Assembly: GCF_004216555.1 (NCBI RefSeq)
Contig: NZ_SGWQ01000002.1
Span: 279,219 to 343,218 of the forward strand
Reading direction: 5' to 3'
DNA: 64,000 nt
Source of the DNA: Herbihabitans rhizosphaerae
Lineage (GTDB): Bacteria > Actinomycetota > Actinomycetes > Mycobacteriales > Pseudonocardiaceae
Positions 15,640 to 24,092 of the stretch are shown piece after piece. A model generated the notes under the pieces. The model was not told the DNA's origin. It saw only the letters and a list, made by a program, of their open reading frames with translations, and did no database searches. The number at the start of each line of letters is the position of its first letter. Positions within the stretch are counted from its first letter, which is position 1. Position numbers and translations under genes: made by a program.

Positions 15640-17637
15640 ATGAACACCGACACAGGATGGTGGTTAAGACGCGCGGGCGTCGCCACCGTAGCGGCCGCGA
15701 CGGCCGCAGGGGTGGTCGTGGCCGTGACGGCCGGGACCGGGACCGGATCGTCCACGCCGGACGCGCCGGAGATCGCGCTGGTCTCCTACGACTCGTGTGA
15801 ATCAGCGCTGAACGGGCTGCGATCGGCGGCGAGGCCGTACATCGGCTCCAACGGGTGGAACAGCGGTGGGTACACCGACGCCATGCCCCGTGCGCCGAGG
15901 GAGGCCAACGGGAGCGACAGCCGGGCCGCCGCCGAGTCGTCGCCGGGCTCGACCGGGTCCGCGCCCACCGACGCGCCGAAGCACTCCACCACGAACACGC
16001 ACGAGGCCGGCGTGGACGAGCCGGACCTCACCAAGACCGACGGCCGGCGACTGATCAGCGTCGTGGACGGCAAACTCCGCGTGCTGGACGTCCGCGGCCG
16101 CACGGTCACCGCGACCGTGCCACTGCCTGAAGGCGGCCAGCACCAACTGCTGGTGCAGGGTGACCGTGCGCTGGTCGTGACGAAACAGCCGATGTACCGC
16201 GCCGAGCCGGCGATCCGCGGTGTGCCGGACGCGCGACCGATGCCGACGCCGGTGCAGGGGTCGACGCTGACGTTGATCGACCTCGCCGGCACGCCGAAGA
16301 CGATCGGCACCCTCAAGCTCGACGGGTCCTATGTGGACGCTCGTCAGGTGGGCAGCACGGCGCGGGTCGTGGTGCGGTCCACCCCGCGCATCCCGTTCAC
16401 GCGGCCGGCTTCCGGCAAGTCGCGCGCCGAGGCGGAGCGCGAGAACCAGGGCATCCTGGACCGGTCGACCATCCAGGACTGGCTGCCGCGCTACGAGCTC
16501 GAGGCGGGCGTCGACCGGCGGCAGGGCCAGCTCGTCGAGTGCGCGAACATCAAGCACGCCAAGGAGTTCACCGGCAAGTCGATGCTGACCGTGCTGTCGG
16601 TCGACCTGACCAAGGAACTCGGCACGGGCGAGCCGGTGTCGGTGGCCGGCGACGGCGAGACCGTGTACGCCACCGGGACGAACCTGTACGTCGCCGACGA
16701 CCGCGCTGGCACGACGATCATGCCGCGCGGCGGCGTGCCGGGCATGCCGACGCCCATGCCGCCGCGTGAGCAGCGGGTGGACGTGCACCAGTTCGACATC
16801 GGCAAGCCGGGCAAGCCGGACTACGTCGGGTCCGGCAGCGTCGAGGGGCGGCTGCTGAACCAGTACTCGCTGTCCGAACACGACGGCAACCTGCGGGTGG
16901 CGACCACGACCGGCCAGCCCTCCGCGCGATCCGGCAGCGGGTCGGAGAGCCGGGTGACCGTGTTGCGGCGCAACGGAAGCACGCTCGGCGAGATCGGCAA
17001 GGTGACCGGTCTCGGGCCGGGGGAGCGGATCTACGCGGTGCGGTTCTTCGGTCCGGTCGGCTACGTCGTGACGTTCCGGCAGACCGACCCGCTGTACACG
17101 CTGGACCTGTCCAACCCGACCAAGCCGCGCACGGTCGGCGAGCTGAAGATCCCCGGCTACTCGGCATATCTGCACGCCGCCGGCCCGGGCAAGCTGATCG
17201 GCGTCGGTCAGGACGCGACGACCGAGGGGCGGCGGCTGGGCACCCAGGTGTCGCTGTTCGACGTGGCGAACCCGGCGGACCCGAAGCTGCTGAACGCGCA
17301 CAAGCTGGCCGGTACGACGTCCGAGGTGGAGCGCGACGCGCACGCGTTCCTGTACTGGCCGGAGGACGGGCTGCTGGTCGTCCCGGTGCGCGGGTACGGC
17401 TCGCGGTCCGGTGAGCAGCCGGTCAACGGTGCGCTGGTGCTTCGCTTGTCCGGCAACGGGTTCACTGAGGTCGGCACGATCGAGCACCAGGCGCGGGCCT
17501 CCTCGACGAGCTACTACGGCGAGCAGATCCGGCGCGCGATCGTGATCGGGAACGAGCTGTGGACGGTGTCCGCGGCGGGCGCGATGGTCAGCGGCAAGGA
17601 CCGCGTGGCACAGCAGGGATGGGTGCCGTTCGCCTGA
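15640..17637 (+). CDS. Secreted beta-propeller domain protein (Beta_propel family)
   Basis: 665 residues. After a short n-region comes a hydrophobic segment (residues about 13-32), an uncleaved anchor or signal peptide, then a Ser/Ala/Gly-rich linker. The family hallmark is the sequence NTHEAGVDEPDLTKTDGRRLISVVDGKLRVLD (about residues 120-150; the motif core is AGVDEPDLTKTDG). Repeating blades follow, with LYVADDRAG, GYVVTFRQTDPLYTLDLSNP and HAFLYWPEDGLLVVPV. Such proteins are extracytoplasmic and of unknown role. A lone Cys in SYDSCESALNG and one in VECANIK could form a disulfide. The start ATG has no strong ribosome site. It is not obviously part of the sugar regulon. Confidence 0.82.
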   Translation: MNTDTGWWLRRAGVATVAAATAAGVVVAVTAGTGTGSSTPDAPEIALVSYDSCESALNGLRSAARPYIGSNGWNSGGYTDAMPRAPREANGSDSRAAAESSPGSTGSAPTDAPKHSTTNTHEAGVDEPDLTKTDGRRLISVVDGKLRVLDVRGRTVTATVPLPEGGQHQLLVQGDRALVVTKQPMYRAEPAIRGVPDARPMPTPVQGSTLTLIDLAGTPKTIGTLKLDGSYVDARQVGSTARVVVRSTPRIPFTRPASGKSRAEAERENQGILDRSTIQDWLPRYELEAGVDRRQGQLVECANIKHAKEFTGKSMLTVLSVDLTKELGTGEPVSVAGDGETVYATGTNLYVADDRAGTTIMPRGGVPGMPTPMPPREQRVDVHQFDIGKPGKPDYVGSGSVEGRLLNQYSLSEHDGNLRVATTTGQPSARSGSGSESRVTVLRRNGSTLGEIGKVTGLGPGERIYAVRFFGPVGYVVTFRQTDPLYTLDLSNPTKPRTVGELKIPGYSAYLHAAGPGKLIGVGQDATTEGRRLGTQVSLFDVANPADPKLLNAHKLAGTTSEVERDAHAFLYWPEDGLLVVPVRGYGSRSGEQPVNGALVLRLSGNGFTEVGTIEHQARASSTSYYGEQIRRAIVIGNELWTVSAAGAMVSGKDRVAQQGWVPFA

Positions 17638-17649
17638 CCAGCGAGCAGG

Positions 17650-17690
17650 AGTGAGTGGGTGTTCGCCGTCGGGGGGAACACCCACTCACT
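17650..17690. terminator. 15-bp hairpin between convergent genes
   Basis: AGTGAGTGGGTGTTC (17650-17664) pairs perfectly with GAACACCCACTCACT (17676-17690); the loop is 11 nt. The right arm includes the stop codon of the P450 gene. It separates the beta-propeller gene from the convergent P450 gene. Confidence 0.75.
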
Positions 17691-19008
17691 TCGTCGTACG
17701 CCACCGAATCGGCAGGCTCTTGATCCCGTTCTGGAAGTTCGACCGCAGCCGCACCGGCTCGCCGGCCAGCTCCACCTGGCCGAGCTGATCGAGTACCGCG
17801 GCGAACATCGCCCGCATCTGGACCTTGGCGAGGTGCGCGCCGAGGCAGAAATGCGGGCCGTGGCCGAACGTGAGGTGGTCGTTCGCGGTCCGGGTGATGT
17901 CGAACGCCTCCGGCTCGGCGAACACGCTCTCGTCCCGGTTGGCCGAGGAGAACCACACCACGACCTTGTCGCCGGCCTTGATGTCCACATCGGACAGTCG
18001 GGTGTCCTGGGTGGCGGTGCGCCGGAAGTGCATTACCGGCGTCCACCAGCGCAGCATCTCCTCGACCGCGCCGGGCAGCAGGTCGCGCTCGCGCAGCAGC
18101 AGGCGGTACTGGTCCACAGTGGACAGCAGGGCGAGCATTCCGCCGGGCAGGCCGTTGCGCAGGGTTTCGTTGCCCGCCACGGAGAACAGCCAGAACAGGT
18201 TCTCGAACTCGGCGAGCGTCACGGCGCCGGTGCTGTCCCGGTGCCGCATGAGGTTGCTCATCACGTCGTCGCCCGGGTTGGTCCGCTTGTAGTCGCCGAG
18301 CGCGTTGGCGTAGGCGTACAGATCGGGCATGCCGTCCCTGGTTCGCGGGTCCGGCATGCGGCCGTCCGGGCCCGGTACGGGGCGCAGGTCGAGCGCCGCG
18401 CGCGCCATGTCGGTGGCGCCTTCCGCACGCTCGTCGCTCGCGGCACTGGTCGAGTACTCGGCGTCCTGGTACCCGATGACCCGGTTGCTCCAGTCGAACA
18501 TGAGCCAGCGGTCCTGTGGCGGCACACCGAAGATCTCGGCGAGCGTGAGCAGCGGCAGATCGGCCGCCACGTCTTTGGCGAAGTCGCACTCGCCGCGCGG
18601 CGCGACCGCGGCGACCAGTTCGTGCGCCCACCGCTCGATCTTGTTCTCCAGCCGGGCGATCGCGCGGGGTGTGAACGCCTTGGTGAGCAGGCCGCGGATC
18701 CGCGAGTGCTCGGGCGGGTCCAGGTTCAGCATCATGCGGCGCACGTAGGTCAGCGCCTCGGGGGTGGCCGGGTCGCGGATCTGGGTCGCGCCGAGCTGGG
18801 AGGAGAAGACGGCCGGGGTGCGGAGGACCTGCTTGACGTCGGCGTGCCGCAGGACGGCCCAGAATCCGGGGCCCTCCGGCCAGTGCTCGACGGCCGGCTC
18901 GGGCATCCGGATCACCGGCGAGTCGCGGCGCAGCGCGGTCAGTAGGTCGTGCGGCACGCCGCGCGTGTAGGTGTCCGGGTCGATGATCGTGTCGAGCGCG
19001 GCGGTCAT
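17686..19008 (-). CDS. Cytochrome P450, CYP124/125/142-like
   Basis: 440 residues. The heme-binding loop is FGHGPHFCLGAHLA with Cys388 as thiolate ligand. The I-helix oxygen-activation motif is AGNET (about residue 277), and EEMLRW gives the K-helix ExxR. MMLNLDPPEHSRIRGLL near residue 95 and FRRTATQDTRLSDVDIKAGD near 325 are close to what I know of CYP124/125/142, enzymes that hydroxylate terminal carbons of sterols and branched lipids. A similar substrate is possible but inferred from resemblance only. It is divergent from a small hydrolase gene and has no redox partner gene next to it. Confidence 0.93.
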   Translation of the reverse strand: MTAALDTIIDPDTYTRGVPHDLLTALRRDSPVIRMPEPAVEHWPEGPGFWAVLRHADVKQVLRTPAVFSSQLGATQIRDPATPEALTYVRRMMLNLDPPEHSRIRGLLTKAFTPRAIARLENKIERWAHELVAAVAPRGECDFAKDVAADLPLLTLAEIFGVPPQDRWLMFDWSNRVIGYQDAEYSTSAASDERAEGATDMARAALDLRPVPGPDGRMPDPRTRDGMPDLYAYANALGDYKRTNPGDDVMSNLMRHRDSTGAVTLAEFENLFWLFSVAGNETLRNGLPGGMLALLSTVDQYRLLLRERDLLPGAVEEMLRWWTPVMHFRRTATQDTRLSDVDIKAGDKVVVWFSSANRDESVFAEPEAFDITRTANDHLTFGHGPHFCLGAHLAKVQMRAMFAAVLDQLGQVELAGEPVRLRSNFQNGIKSLPIRWRTTK

Positions 19009-19055
19009 GCTCGCATTCTGTACCGAGGTGGTGTGGGTACGGCAAGATCCGTCGG

Positions 19056-19826
19056 GTGGACACGGAATCGCGGCTCTACGTCGAGCGCCACGGCGAAGGC
19101 GGGCCGACCCTGGTGCTGCTGCACGGGCTCGGCGCGACCGGCACGGTCTGGCGCGGACTCGGCGAGGTGCTCGCCGACCGGTGGCCGGGCCGCTGGCTGG
19201 TGGTCGATCTGCCCGGACACGGCCGCTCCGCGCCCCTGGGCAGCTATTCGTTCGGCGGGATGGCGGCGGCGATCGCGCGTGAGGTGGACGGCGATCCGGT
19301 GGTGGTGCTCGGGCACTCGCTCGGCGGCGTGCTGGGGCTGACCCTGGCCAGTGGCTGGTTCGGGGTTCCGGTGGCCGCCGCGTGCGGGCTCGGCATCAAG
19401 ATCGACTGGACCGGCGACGAGCTGGCCAAGGCGGCCGGGCTGGCGGCCAAGCCGAACCGGGTGTTCCCGACGCGGGCCGAGGCGCTGGACCGGTCGCTCA
19501 AGGTCGGTGGGCTCGCCGGGCTGGTCGCGCCCGAGTCCGACGACCTGTCGCCGAGCGTGGTCGAGGCGGACGGTGGCTGGCGGCTGGCGCTGGATCCCGG
19601 TGCGTTCGGTGTCGGCGCACCGGATATGACCGGGCTGCTCGCCGCGGCACGGGCGGACGTCGTGCTGGCAGCGGGGGAGCGCGATCCGATGTGCCCGCCG
19701 GATCGGTTGCGGGCGGTGCGGCCGGACGCGGTGGTGCTCGACGGTCTCGGGCACAACGCGCACGTCGAGGATCCGGCGGCACTGTGGCCGTTGCTGGAGC
19801 GGCTGTTGGACGCCGTGCGCGCCTGA
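19056..19826 (+). CDS. Alpha/beta fold hydrolase
   Basis: 256 residues from GTG 19056. Motifs in order: LVLLHGLGATG (oxyanion hole), VVDLPGHGRS, nucleophile elbow GHSLGG with Ser88, and DGLGHNAHVEDP with the catalytic His near the C-terminus; the Asp is probably in AAGERDPMCPP. The cap is small. It shares the 47-bp region upstream with the divergent P450 gene. The substrate cannot be deduced. Confidence 0.88.
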   Translation: MDTESRLYVERHGEGGPTLVLLHGLGATGTVWRGLGEVLADRWPGRWLVVDLPGHGRSAPLGSYSFGGMAAAIAREVDGDPVVVLGHSLGGVLGLTLASGWFGVPVAAACGLGIKIDWTGDELAKAAGLAAKPNRVFPTRAEALDRSLKVGGLAGLVAPESDDLSPSVVEADGGWRLALDPGAFGVGAPDMTGLLAAARADVVLAAGERDPMCPPDRLRAVRPDAVVLDGLGHNAHVEDPAALWPLLERLLDAVRA

Positions 19827-19844
19827 TCGTCCACTGTGGACGTG

Positions 19845-19892
19845 CACGCGGAGCCGATGTGCTTGTCCCGCAACGGGTATCGGCTCCGCGTG
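19845..19892. terminator. 14-bp hairpin between convergent genes
   Basis: CACGCGGAGCCGAT (19845-19858) pairs with ATCGGCTCCGCGTG (19879-19892), with a 20-nt loop. It sits between the alpha/beta hydrolase and the convergent FKBP gene. A copy of the GTCCACTGTGGAC palindrome is immediately upstream (19829-19841). Confidence 0.7.
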
Positions 19893-19905
19893 ACGTGCCG
19901 GCGAC

Positions 19906-20280
19906 TCAGTTCACACCGAGCAGGTCCACCACGAAGATCAGGGTCTCGCCCGGCTTGATCGCGCGGCCGGCGCCGCGGTCGCCGTAACCGAGGTGCGGCG
20001 GGATGACCAGCTTGCGACGGCCACCGACCTTCATCCCGGCGACACCCTTGTCCCAACCGGCGATCACCGTGCCGCCGCCGAGCGGGAACTCGAACGGCTG
20101 GCCGCGGTTCCAGGAGGCGTCGAACTCCTCGCCGCTCGAGTGCGACACGCCGACGTAGTGCACGCTGACGGCGTTGCCCGGCGCGGCCTCGGGCCCTTCG
20201 CCGACGGTGATGTCCTCGACGAGCAGGTCCGTGGGCGGTGTGCCGTCGTGCGGCTCGACGACGGGCTTCTCCAGTGCCAT
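19906..20280 (-). CDS. FKBP-type peptidyl-prolyl cis-trans isomerase
   Basis: 124 residues from ATG 20280, which follows GAAGGAGCCC; the in-frame codons further upstream lack a ribosome site. The single FKBP domain is complete: VSVHYVG, SGEEFDASWNRGQPFEFPLG, VIAGWDKGVAGMKVGG, RKLVIPPHLGYGDRGAG and LIFVVDLLGVN at the very C-terminus. There is no signal peptide, so it is a cytoplasmic prolyl isomerase or folding helper. The next gene on this strand is an Lrp-type regulator 64 bp upstream. Confidence 0.92.
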   Translation of the reverse strand: MALEKPVVEPHDGTPPTDLLVEDITVGEGPEAAPGNAVSVHYVGVSHSSGEEFDASWNRGQPFEFPLGGGTVIAGWDKGVAGMKVGGRRKLVIPPHLGYGDRGAGRAIKPGETLIFVVDLLGVN

Positions 20281-20344
20281 GGGCTCCTTCGGTTGACGTT
20301 TTGTTCGGCACCACCCCATCACGGACGCGCTCGCGCCCTGCGGA

Positions 20345-20797
20345 CTACCCGGTACTCGGCGTGCCGGGGTCGACGCTGCGCTCGAAGAAGGTCTCCAGTA
20401 CGACGACGGTCTGCGTGCCGCTGACGCCGGGGATGTCGTAGAGCTTGCGCAGGCAGGCCTGGATGTCCTCGGTGGTGGGGACGCGGATCTTCACCAGAAG
20501 GCTGGCCGGCCCGGCGATCACGTGCGCCTCCTGCACCTCGGGCAGCGCGGCGAGCTCGTCGGCCTTGTCGCCCATCCACCTGGACGACTCGATCAGCACG
20601 TACGCGCAGACTCCACGGCCTACCGCCGCCGGATCGACCTCCACGGTGGTGCGGCGGATGACGCCGCGGTCGCGGAGCTTGCGCACCCGGTCGTGCGCCG
20701 AGCCCGCGGACATGCCGACGACCTCGCCCAGCGTCGCGTAGGACGCGGTCGCGTCCCGCTGGAGCGCCGCGATCAGCTTCCGGTCGGTGTCGTCCAT
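20345..20797 (-). CDS. Lrp/AsnC family transcriptional regulator
   Basis: 150 residues from ATG 20797 (GGGAG eight bases upstream; a GTG one codon earlier is possible). Residues 1-55 are the HTH (MDDTDRKLIAALQRDATASYATLGEVVGMSAGSAHDRVRKL, shown here only as its positions 1-41 core: DRKLIAALQRDA and LGEVVGMSAGSAHDRV). The rest is the RAM ligand-binding domain (GRGVCAYVLIE, VQEAHVIAGPASLLVKIR, GVSGTQTVVVLETFFER). Such proteins respond to amino acids or related small molecules. It is divergent from the SMP-30 gene over a 45-bp gap containing an inverted repeat GTTC-N6-GAAC. Confidence 0.9.
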   Translation of the reverse strand: MDDTDRKLIAALQRDATASYATLGEVVGMSAGSAHDRVRKLRDRGVIRRTTVEVDPAAVGRGVCAYVLIESSRWMGDKADELAALPEVQEAHVIAGPASLLVKIRVPTTEDIQACLRKLYDIPGVSGTQTVVVLETFFERSVDPGTPSTG

Positions 20798-20834
20798 CAC
20801 ACAGTCTCCCTACGTCGCACGCTAGGCATATCAT

Positions 20835-20848
20835 GTTCGGCTATGAAC
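20835..20848. promoter_or_regulatory. Inverted repeat in the lrp / SMP-30 divergent region
   Basis: GTTC-GGCTAT-GAAC spans the start codon of the SMP-30 gene and lies 38 bp from the lrp start. It may be a binding site for the adjacent Lrp-type regulator; this is inference from position only. Confidence 0.3.
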
Positions 20849-22015
20849 GTACTATACGGAACCTCATTAGGTGGACGTGCTGATTTCATCGACGCACGGT
20901 TCGAGAAGCTGGACGAGCGGTTCCGGTGGTGCGACGGCGACTACAAGGTCGAGCGACTGCACTCCGGCGCGCGCAAGTCGGAAGGGCCTGCCTACTTTCC
21001 GGCCGGGCGCTACCTGGTCTGGAGCGACATTCCGAACGACCGGATGCTGCGGTGGGACGAGACCACCGGAGCCGTCGGCGTCTTCCGGCACGGCAGCGGC
21101 TACGCCAACGGCAACACCGTCGACCGCCAGGGCCGGCTGATCACCTGCGAGCAGGGCAACCGTCGGGTCACGCGCACCGAGCACGACGGGTCGATCACCG
21201 TGCTCGCCGAGCGCTGGCAGGGCAAGCGACTCAACAGCCCCAACGACGTCGTCGTCCGCACCGACGGCTCGATCTGGTTCACCGATCCGTCGTACGGCAT
21301 CACCGGTGACTACGAGGGCAACGACGCCGAGAGCGAGATCGGCGCGTGCCACGTGTACCGGATCGACCCGTCCACCGGTGAGGTGCGGATCGTCGCCGAC
21401 GACTTCGTGCGCCCCAACGGCCTGGCCTTCTCCCGCGACGAGCAGCGACTGTACATTGTGGACACTCGTCAGGATCCGAGCCATATCAGGGTTTTCGACG
21501 TCACCGAGGACGACGGGCTCGTCGGTGGCGAGATCTTCGGCACCTGCGACAACGGCAAGTTCGACGGCATGCGCGTGGACTCCGTCGGCCGGGTGTGGGC
21601 GGCGGCGTGGGACGGCGTGCACTGCTTCGACCCGGACGGCAGCCTGATCGGCAAGCTGCTGCTGCCCGAGTCGGTGGCGAACCTGACCTTCGGCGGCCCG
21701 AAGCTCAACCACCTGTTCATCACCGCCGGCGCGTCGGTCTACACGCTGCGTGTCACGTTCAACGGCGCGCGCTACCCCAGTAGGCCGCGTCTGACGGATC
21801 CATGGTCGCGGTCTTCGCGCCGAGATCCATCAGACACGACCTGGTCACCGAACTCCTCTCGGCCGGAACTGGATGCTGATCCGAGGACCGACGGGCCTGG
21901 CCGTCTTCGGCACGGCGTGCTCCCAGGTGCGCTGACACGAGCCGCCCATGACGATCAGGTCGCCGTGGCCCAGCGCGTACCGCACGACCCGACCACCGCC
22001 GCGCGGCCGGAGTAA
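20843..22015 (+). CDS. SMP-30/gluconolactonase family protein with an abnormal C-terminal extension
   Basis: 390 residues from ATG 20843. The first 310 or so are a complete six-bladed SMP-30 lactonase: SEGPAYFPAGRYLVWSDIPN, LITCEQGNRRVTR, RLNSPNDVVVRTDGSIWFTDP with metal-ligand Asn/Asp, RPNGLAFSRDEQRLYIVDT and GVHCFDPDG. Homologues normally end soon after a strand like the VYTLRVTFNGARYP seen here. Instead the frame runs on about 78 Arg/Pro/Asp-rich residues with no family look. It crosses 171 bases into the convergent AlkB-like gene. A TAG lies in the next frame at 21780-21782, so a small indel that removed the normal stop is likely. No clear ribosome site. Probable function: hydrolysis of a sugar lactone. 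Confidence 0.85.
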   Translation: MNVLYGTSLGGRADFIDARFEKLDERFRWCDGDYKVERLHSGARKSEGPAYFPAGRYLVWSDIPNDRMLRWDETTGAVGVFRHGSGYANGNTVDRQGRLITCEQGNRRVTRTEHDGSITVLAERWQGKRLNSPNDVVVRTDGSIWFTDPSYGITGDYEGNDAESEIGACHVYRIDPSTGEVRIVADDFVRPNGLAFSRDEQRLYIVDTRQDPSHIRVFDVTEDDGLVGGEIFGTCDNGKFDGMRVDSVGRVWAAAWDGVHCFDPDGSLIGKLLLPESVANLTFGGPKLNHLFITAGASVYTLRVTFNGARYPSRPRLTDPWSRSSRRDPSDTTWSPNSSRPELDADPRTDGPGRLRHGVLPGALTRAAHDDQVAVAQRVPHDPTTAARPE

Positions 22016-22477
22016 CAACGCGCGGGGGGCGCCGACCGACACGATCGCGACCATCGTGTCCTCGGTGCGGCCGCGGCCGATCGTGTCGCCGTGCCAGGCG
22101 ACGCTGTCCCGGCCGTCGCGGTAGTAGCACAGGCCGGCCGTGCGGAACGGCTCGCGTAACTCGGCCGCGTAGTGCCGGCTCAGCATCGAGCGCGCGTCAA
22201 CGAGCACCGGGGCGGGGAGTGGATCGTGCTCGTCGTAGAAGCAGAGCAGGCGCGGAACGTCCACGACTCGCTCGTACATCTGGCGACGTTCCGCGTACCA
22301 CGGCACGTCGGCGACCAGCCGTTCGAACAGCGCGTCGGCGCCGCGCAGCCAGCCGGGTAAGACGTCGACCCACGCGCCGTCGCCGAGCGTGGTGCGCTCG
22401 ACGGCGGTCAGCGGGCCGAGTTCGGCCCGGCCCTCGCCGTCCAGGTCGAGCAGCGAGCCCTGCAGTGCGATCGACAT
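21845..22477 (-). CDS. AlkB-like 2-oxoglutarate/Fe(II) dioxygenase
   Basis: 210 residues. Iron ligands are visible as His129 and Asp131 in AWHGD and His187 in WEHAVP; Arg199 and Arg205 in RISIQFR would bind 2-oxoglutarate. The spacing is that of the AlkB family, which oxidatively removes alkyl groups from nucleic acid bases. The N-terminal nucleotide-recognition part is family-typical (PRLLCFYDEHDPLP). It stands alone; its 3' end is overlapped by the run-on end of the SMP-30 gene. Confidence 0.88.
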   Translation of the reverse strand: MSIALQGSLLDLDGEGRAELGPLTAVERTTLGDGAWVDVLPGWLRGADALFERLVADVPWYAERRQMYERVVDVPRLLCFYDEHDPLPAPVLVDARSMLSRHYAAELREPFRTAGLCYYRDGRDSVAWHGDTIGRGRTEDTMVAIVSVGAPRALLLRPRGGGRVVRYALGHGDLIVMGGSCQRTWEHAVPKTARPVGPRISIQFRPRGVR

Positions 22478-22520
22478 GGCGTCACTCTACAACAGATTCG
22501 AACGCCTGTTCGAGTGAACC

Positions 22521-23993
22521 TCAGCCGTAGCTCTTCGGCGGGATCCCGCACGGCGCGCTACCGGTGTCGGCGTCGATCACCAGCTGGCCGTTCTCCCTGG
22601 TCACGACCAGCGACCGCTTCTCGGCACTGCCGCCGGTCGCGGTCTTGTGCGTGACGTCGACCGGCACGGTCACCGAGCCGTCCGCGTTCGGGGTCACGCC
22701 GTAGGCGTTGCGGGCGCTGACGTCGGTGAACTGCGCGGTACACGAGATGAACGCCTGCTGGCCGCCGACCTGGCTCTGTGCCCGGGAGGACAGCATCGAC
22801 CAGCGCTTGGCTTGGTCGCTGTGGCTGTTGTAGTAGGCGATCACCAGTCTGCCCGCCTCGGCCCAGTCGATCTTGCCTGCGACCGGCGTCGGCGCGGTCG
22901 TCGTCGGCTGAGCGCTGGTCGTCTGAGGTGGCGGTGGCGCCGCCGCCGACGAGGGAGTGCTGGCCGCCGTGGCCGTGCCTGCGTCCTTCTCGCGGGTGAG
23001 CAGCACGGCGATCACACCGGCGGCGACGAGCAGCAGAACAGCCGCGATCACCAGAATCCGGCGGTTCGGGCCGGACCTCGGCGGCCGTGCCGGTGCTGCC
23101 GGCGCTGGGAAGTTCATCGTGGACGGGCCGACAGCGGGCGCGGGTGCGACCGGGGCGGCTGCTGCAGCGGCGGGTGGCGGCACGGGCCACGCGGCCGGCA
23201 CCGGTACCTGCGTCTCGGCCGGCAAAGTCTCCAGTAGCGCAGCCGTCTGCGCCATGCTCGGGCGCTCGGTCGGCTCGACGCGCAGCAGCTTGGTGAGCGC
23301 GCCGGACAGTTCGCCGGCCCTCGACGGAGGCGTGACCTTGCCGGAGGAGACCGCGTGCAGCAGCCGCAGCGGGTTCGCGTCGGTGCCGAACGGCGGCGCG
23401 CCCTCGACCGCGTGGTACAGCGTCGCGCCGAGCGAGAACACGTCCGCGGGGTAACCCGGCTCCTCACCCTTCGCGATCTCCGGCGCCAGGTAGGCCGGCG
23501 TGCCGGCGGACAGGCCGGAGTGCGTCACCGTCCCGTCGTCCTGAGCGCGCGAGATGCCGAAGTCGGTCAGCTTCACCGAGCCGTTGTCACCGATCAGGAT
23601 GTTGCCCGGCTTCACGTCGCGGTGCACAACACCGACCGCGTGCGCGGCGGCCAGCGCGCCCGCGACCTGCGCGCCGATCCCGGCGACCTCACGCGGCGGG
23701 AGCGGGCCCCGCTCGGTGAGCACCGCGGACAGGCTTCGCGACGCGAGGTGCTCCATCACCAGGCACGGGTCGCCGTCGTGCTCGACAACGTCGTACATGG
23801 ACACCGCGTTGCGATGCTGGATTCGCGCCGAGATCCGAGCCTCGCGCATCGCCCGAGCCCGCACCCGATCCGCCTGCTCGTCGGTCAGCCCCGGGCGGAT
23901 CAACAGTTGCTTCAACGCGACCGTTCTGCCGAGCAGTTCGTCCCGCGCGCGCCATACGACACCCATCGCGCCAGTGCCGATCGACTCCTGCAC
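22521..23993 (-). CDS. Membrane-anchored PASTA-less Ser/Thr protein kinase; true start uncertain
   Basis: From GTG 23993 the frame gives 490 residues. The kinase domain is complete from the Gly-rich loop GTGAMGVVW, with Lys28 in VALKQ, catalytic Asp126 in VVHRDVKPGN, DFG at 144-146 and APEIAKGEE. A Pro/Ala-rich linker and one membrane segment (RRILVIAAVLLLVAAGVIAVLL) follow, then an extracellular domain of about 140 residues with two Cys. This start would remove the first strand: the codons just upstream still encode GLLVAGRYRVQE, the usual beginning of such kinases. They are preceded by an in-frame TGA (24033-24035) and before that GTG-AACGACGAAGGGACG. A non-standard start (ATC 24029, with GAAGGGA eight bases upstream, or CTG 24014) or a recent mutation would explain this. 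The role is signal transduction; the signal is unknown. Confidence 0.88.
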   Translation of the reverse strand: MQESIGTGAMGVVWRARDELLGRTVALKQLLIRPGLTDEQADRVRARAMREARISARIQHRNAVSMYDVVEHDGDPCLVMEHLASRSLSAVLTERGPLPPREVAGIGAQVAGALAAAHAVGVVHRDVKPGNILIGDNGSVKLTDFGISRAQDDGTVTHSGLSAGTPAYLAPEIAKGEEPGYPADVFSLGATLYHAVEGAPPFGTDANPLRLLHAVSSGKVTPPSRAGELSGALTKLLRVEPTERPSMAQTAALLETLPAETQVPVPAAWPVPPPAAAAAAPVAPAPAVGPSTMNFPAPAAPARPPRSGPNRRILVIAAVLLLVAAGVIAVLLTREKDAGTATAASTPSSAAAPPPPQTTSAQPTTTAPTPVAGKIDWAEAGRLVIAYYNSHSDQAKRWSMLSSRAQSQVGGQQAFISCTAQFTDVSARNAYGVTPNADGSVTVPVDVTHKTATGGSAEKRSLVVTRENGQLVIDADTGSAPCGIPPKSYG

Positions 23994-24092
23994 CCGATAG
24001 CGTCCGGCGACCAGTAGCCCCGGTTCGATGAGTCACGTCCCTTCGTCGTTCACCGTCGGCCCCGACTCCGATCGAGGGTAACGGTCGCTGGT

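Noticed and set aside
20843-21000. SMP-30 gene as a member of the sugar regulon (lactonase for an aldonolactone route)
   Set aside because: No LacI-type operator near it and it is 5 kb from the kinase with unrelated genes between; its partner is the divergent Lrp-type regulator.
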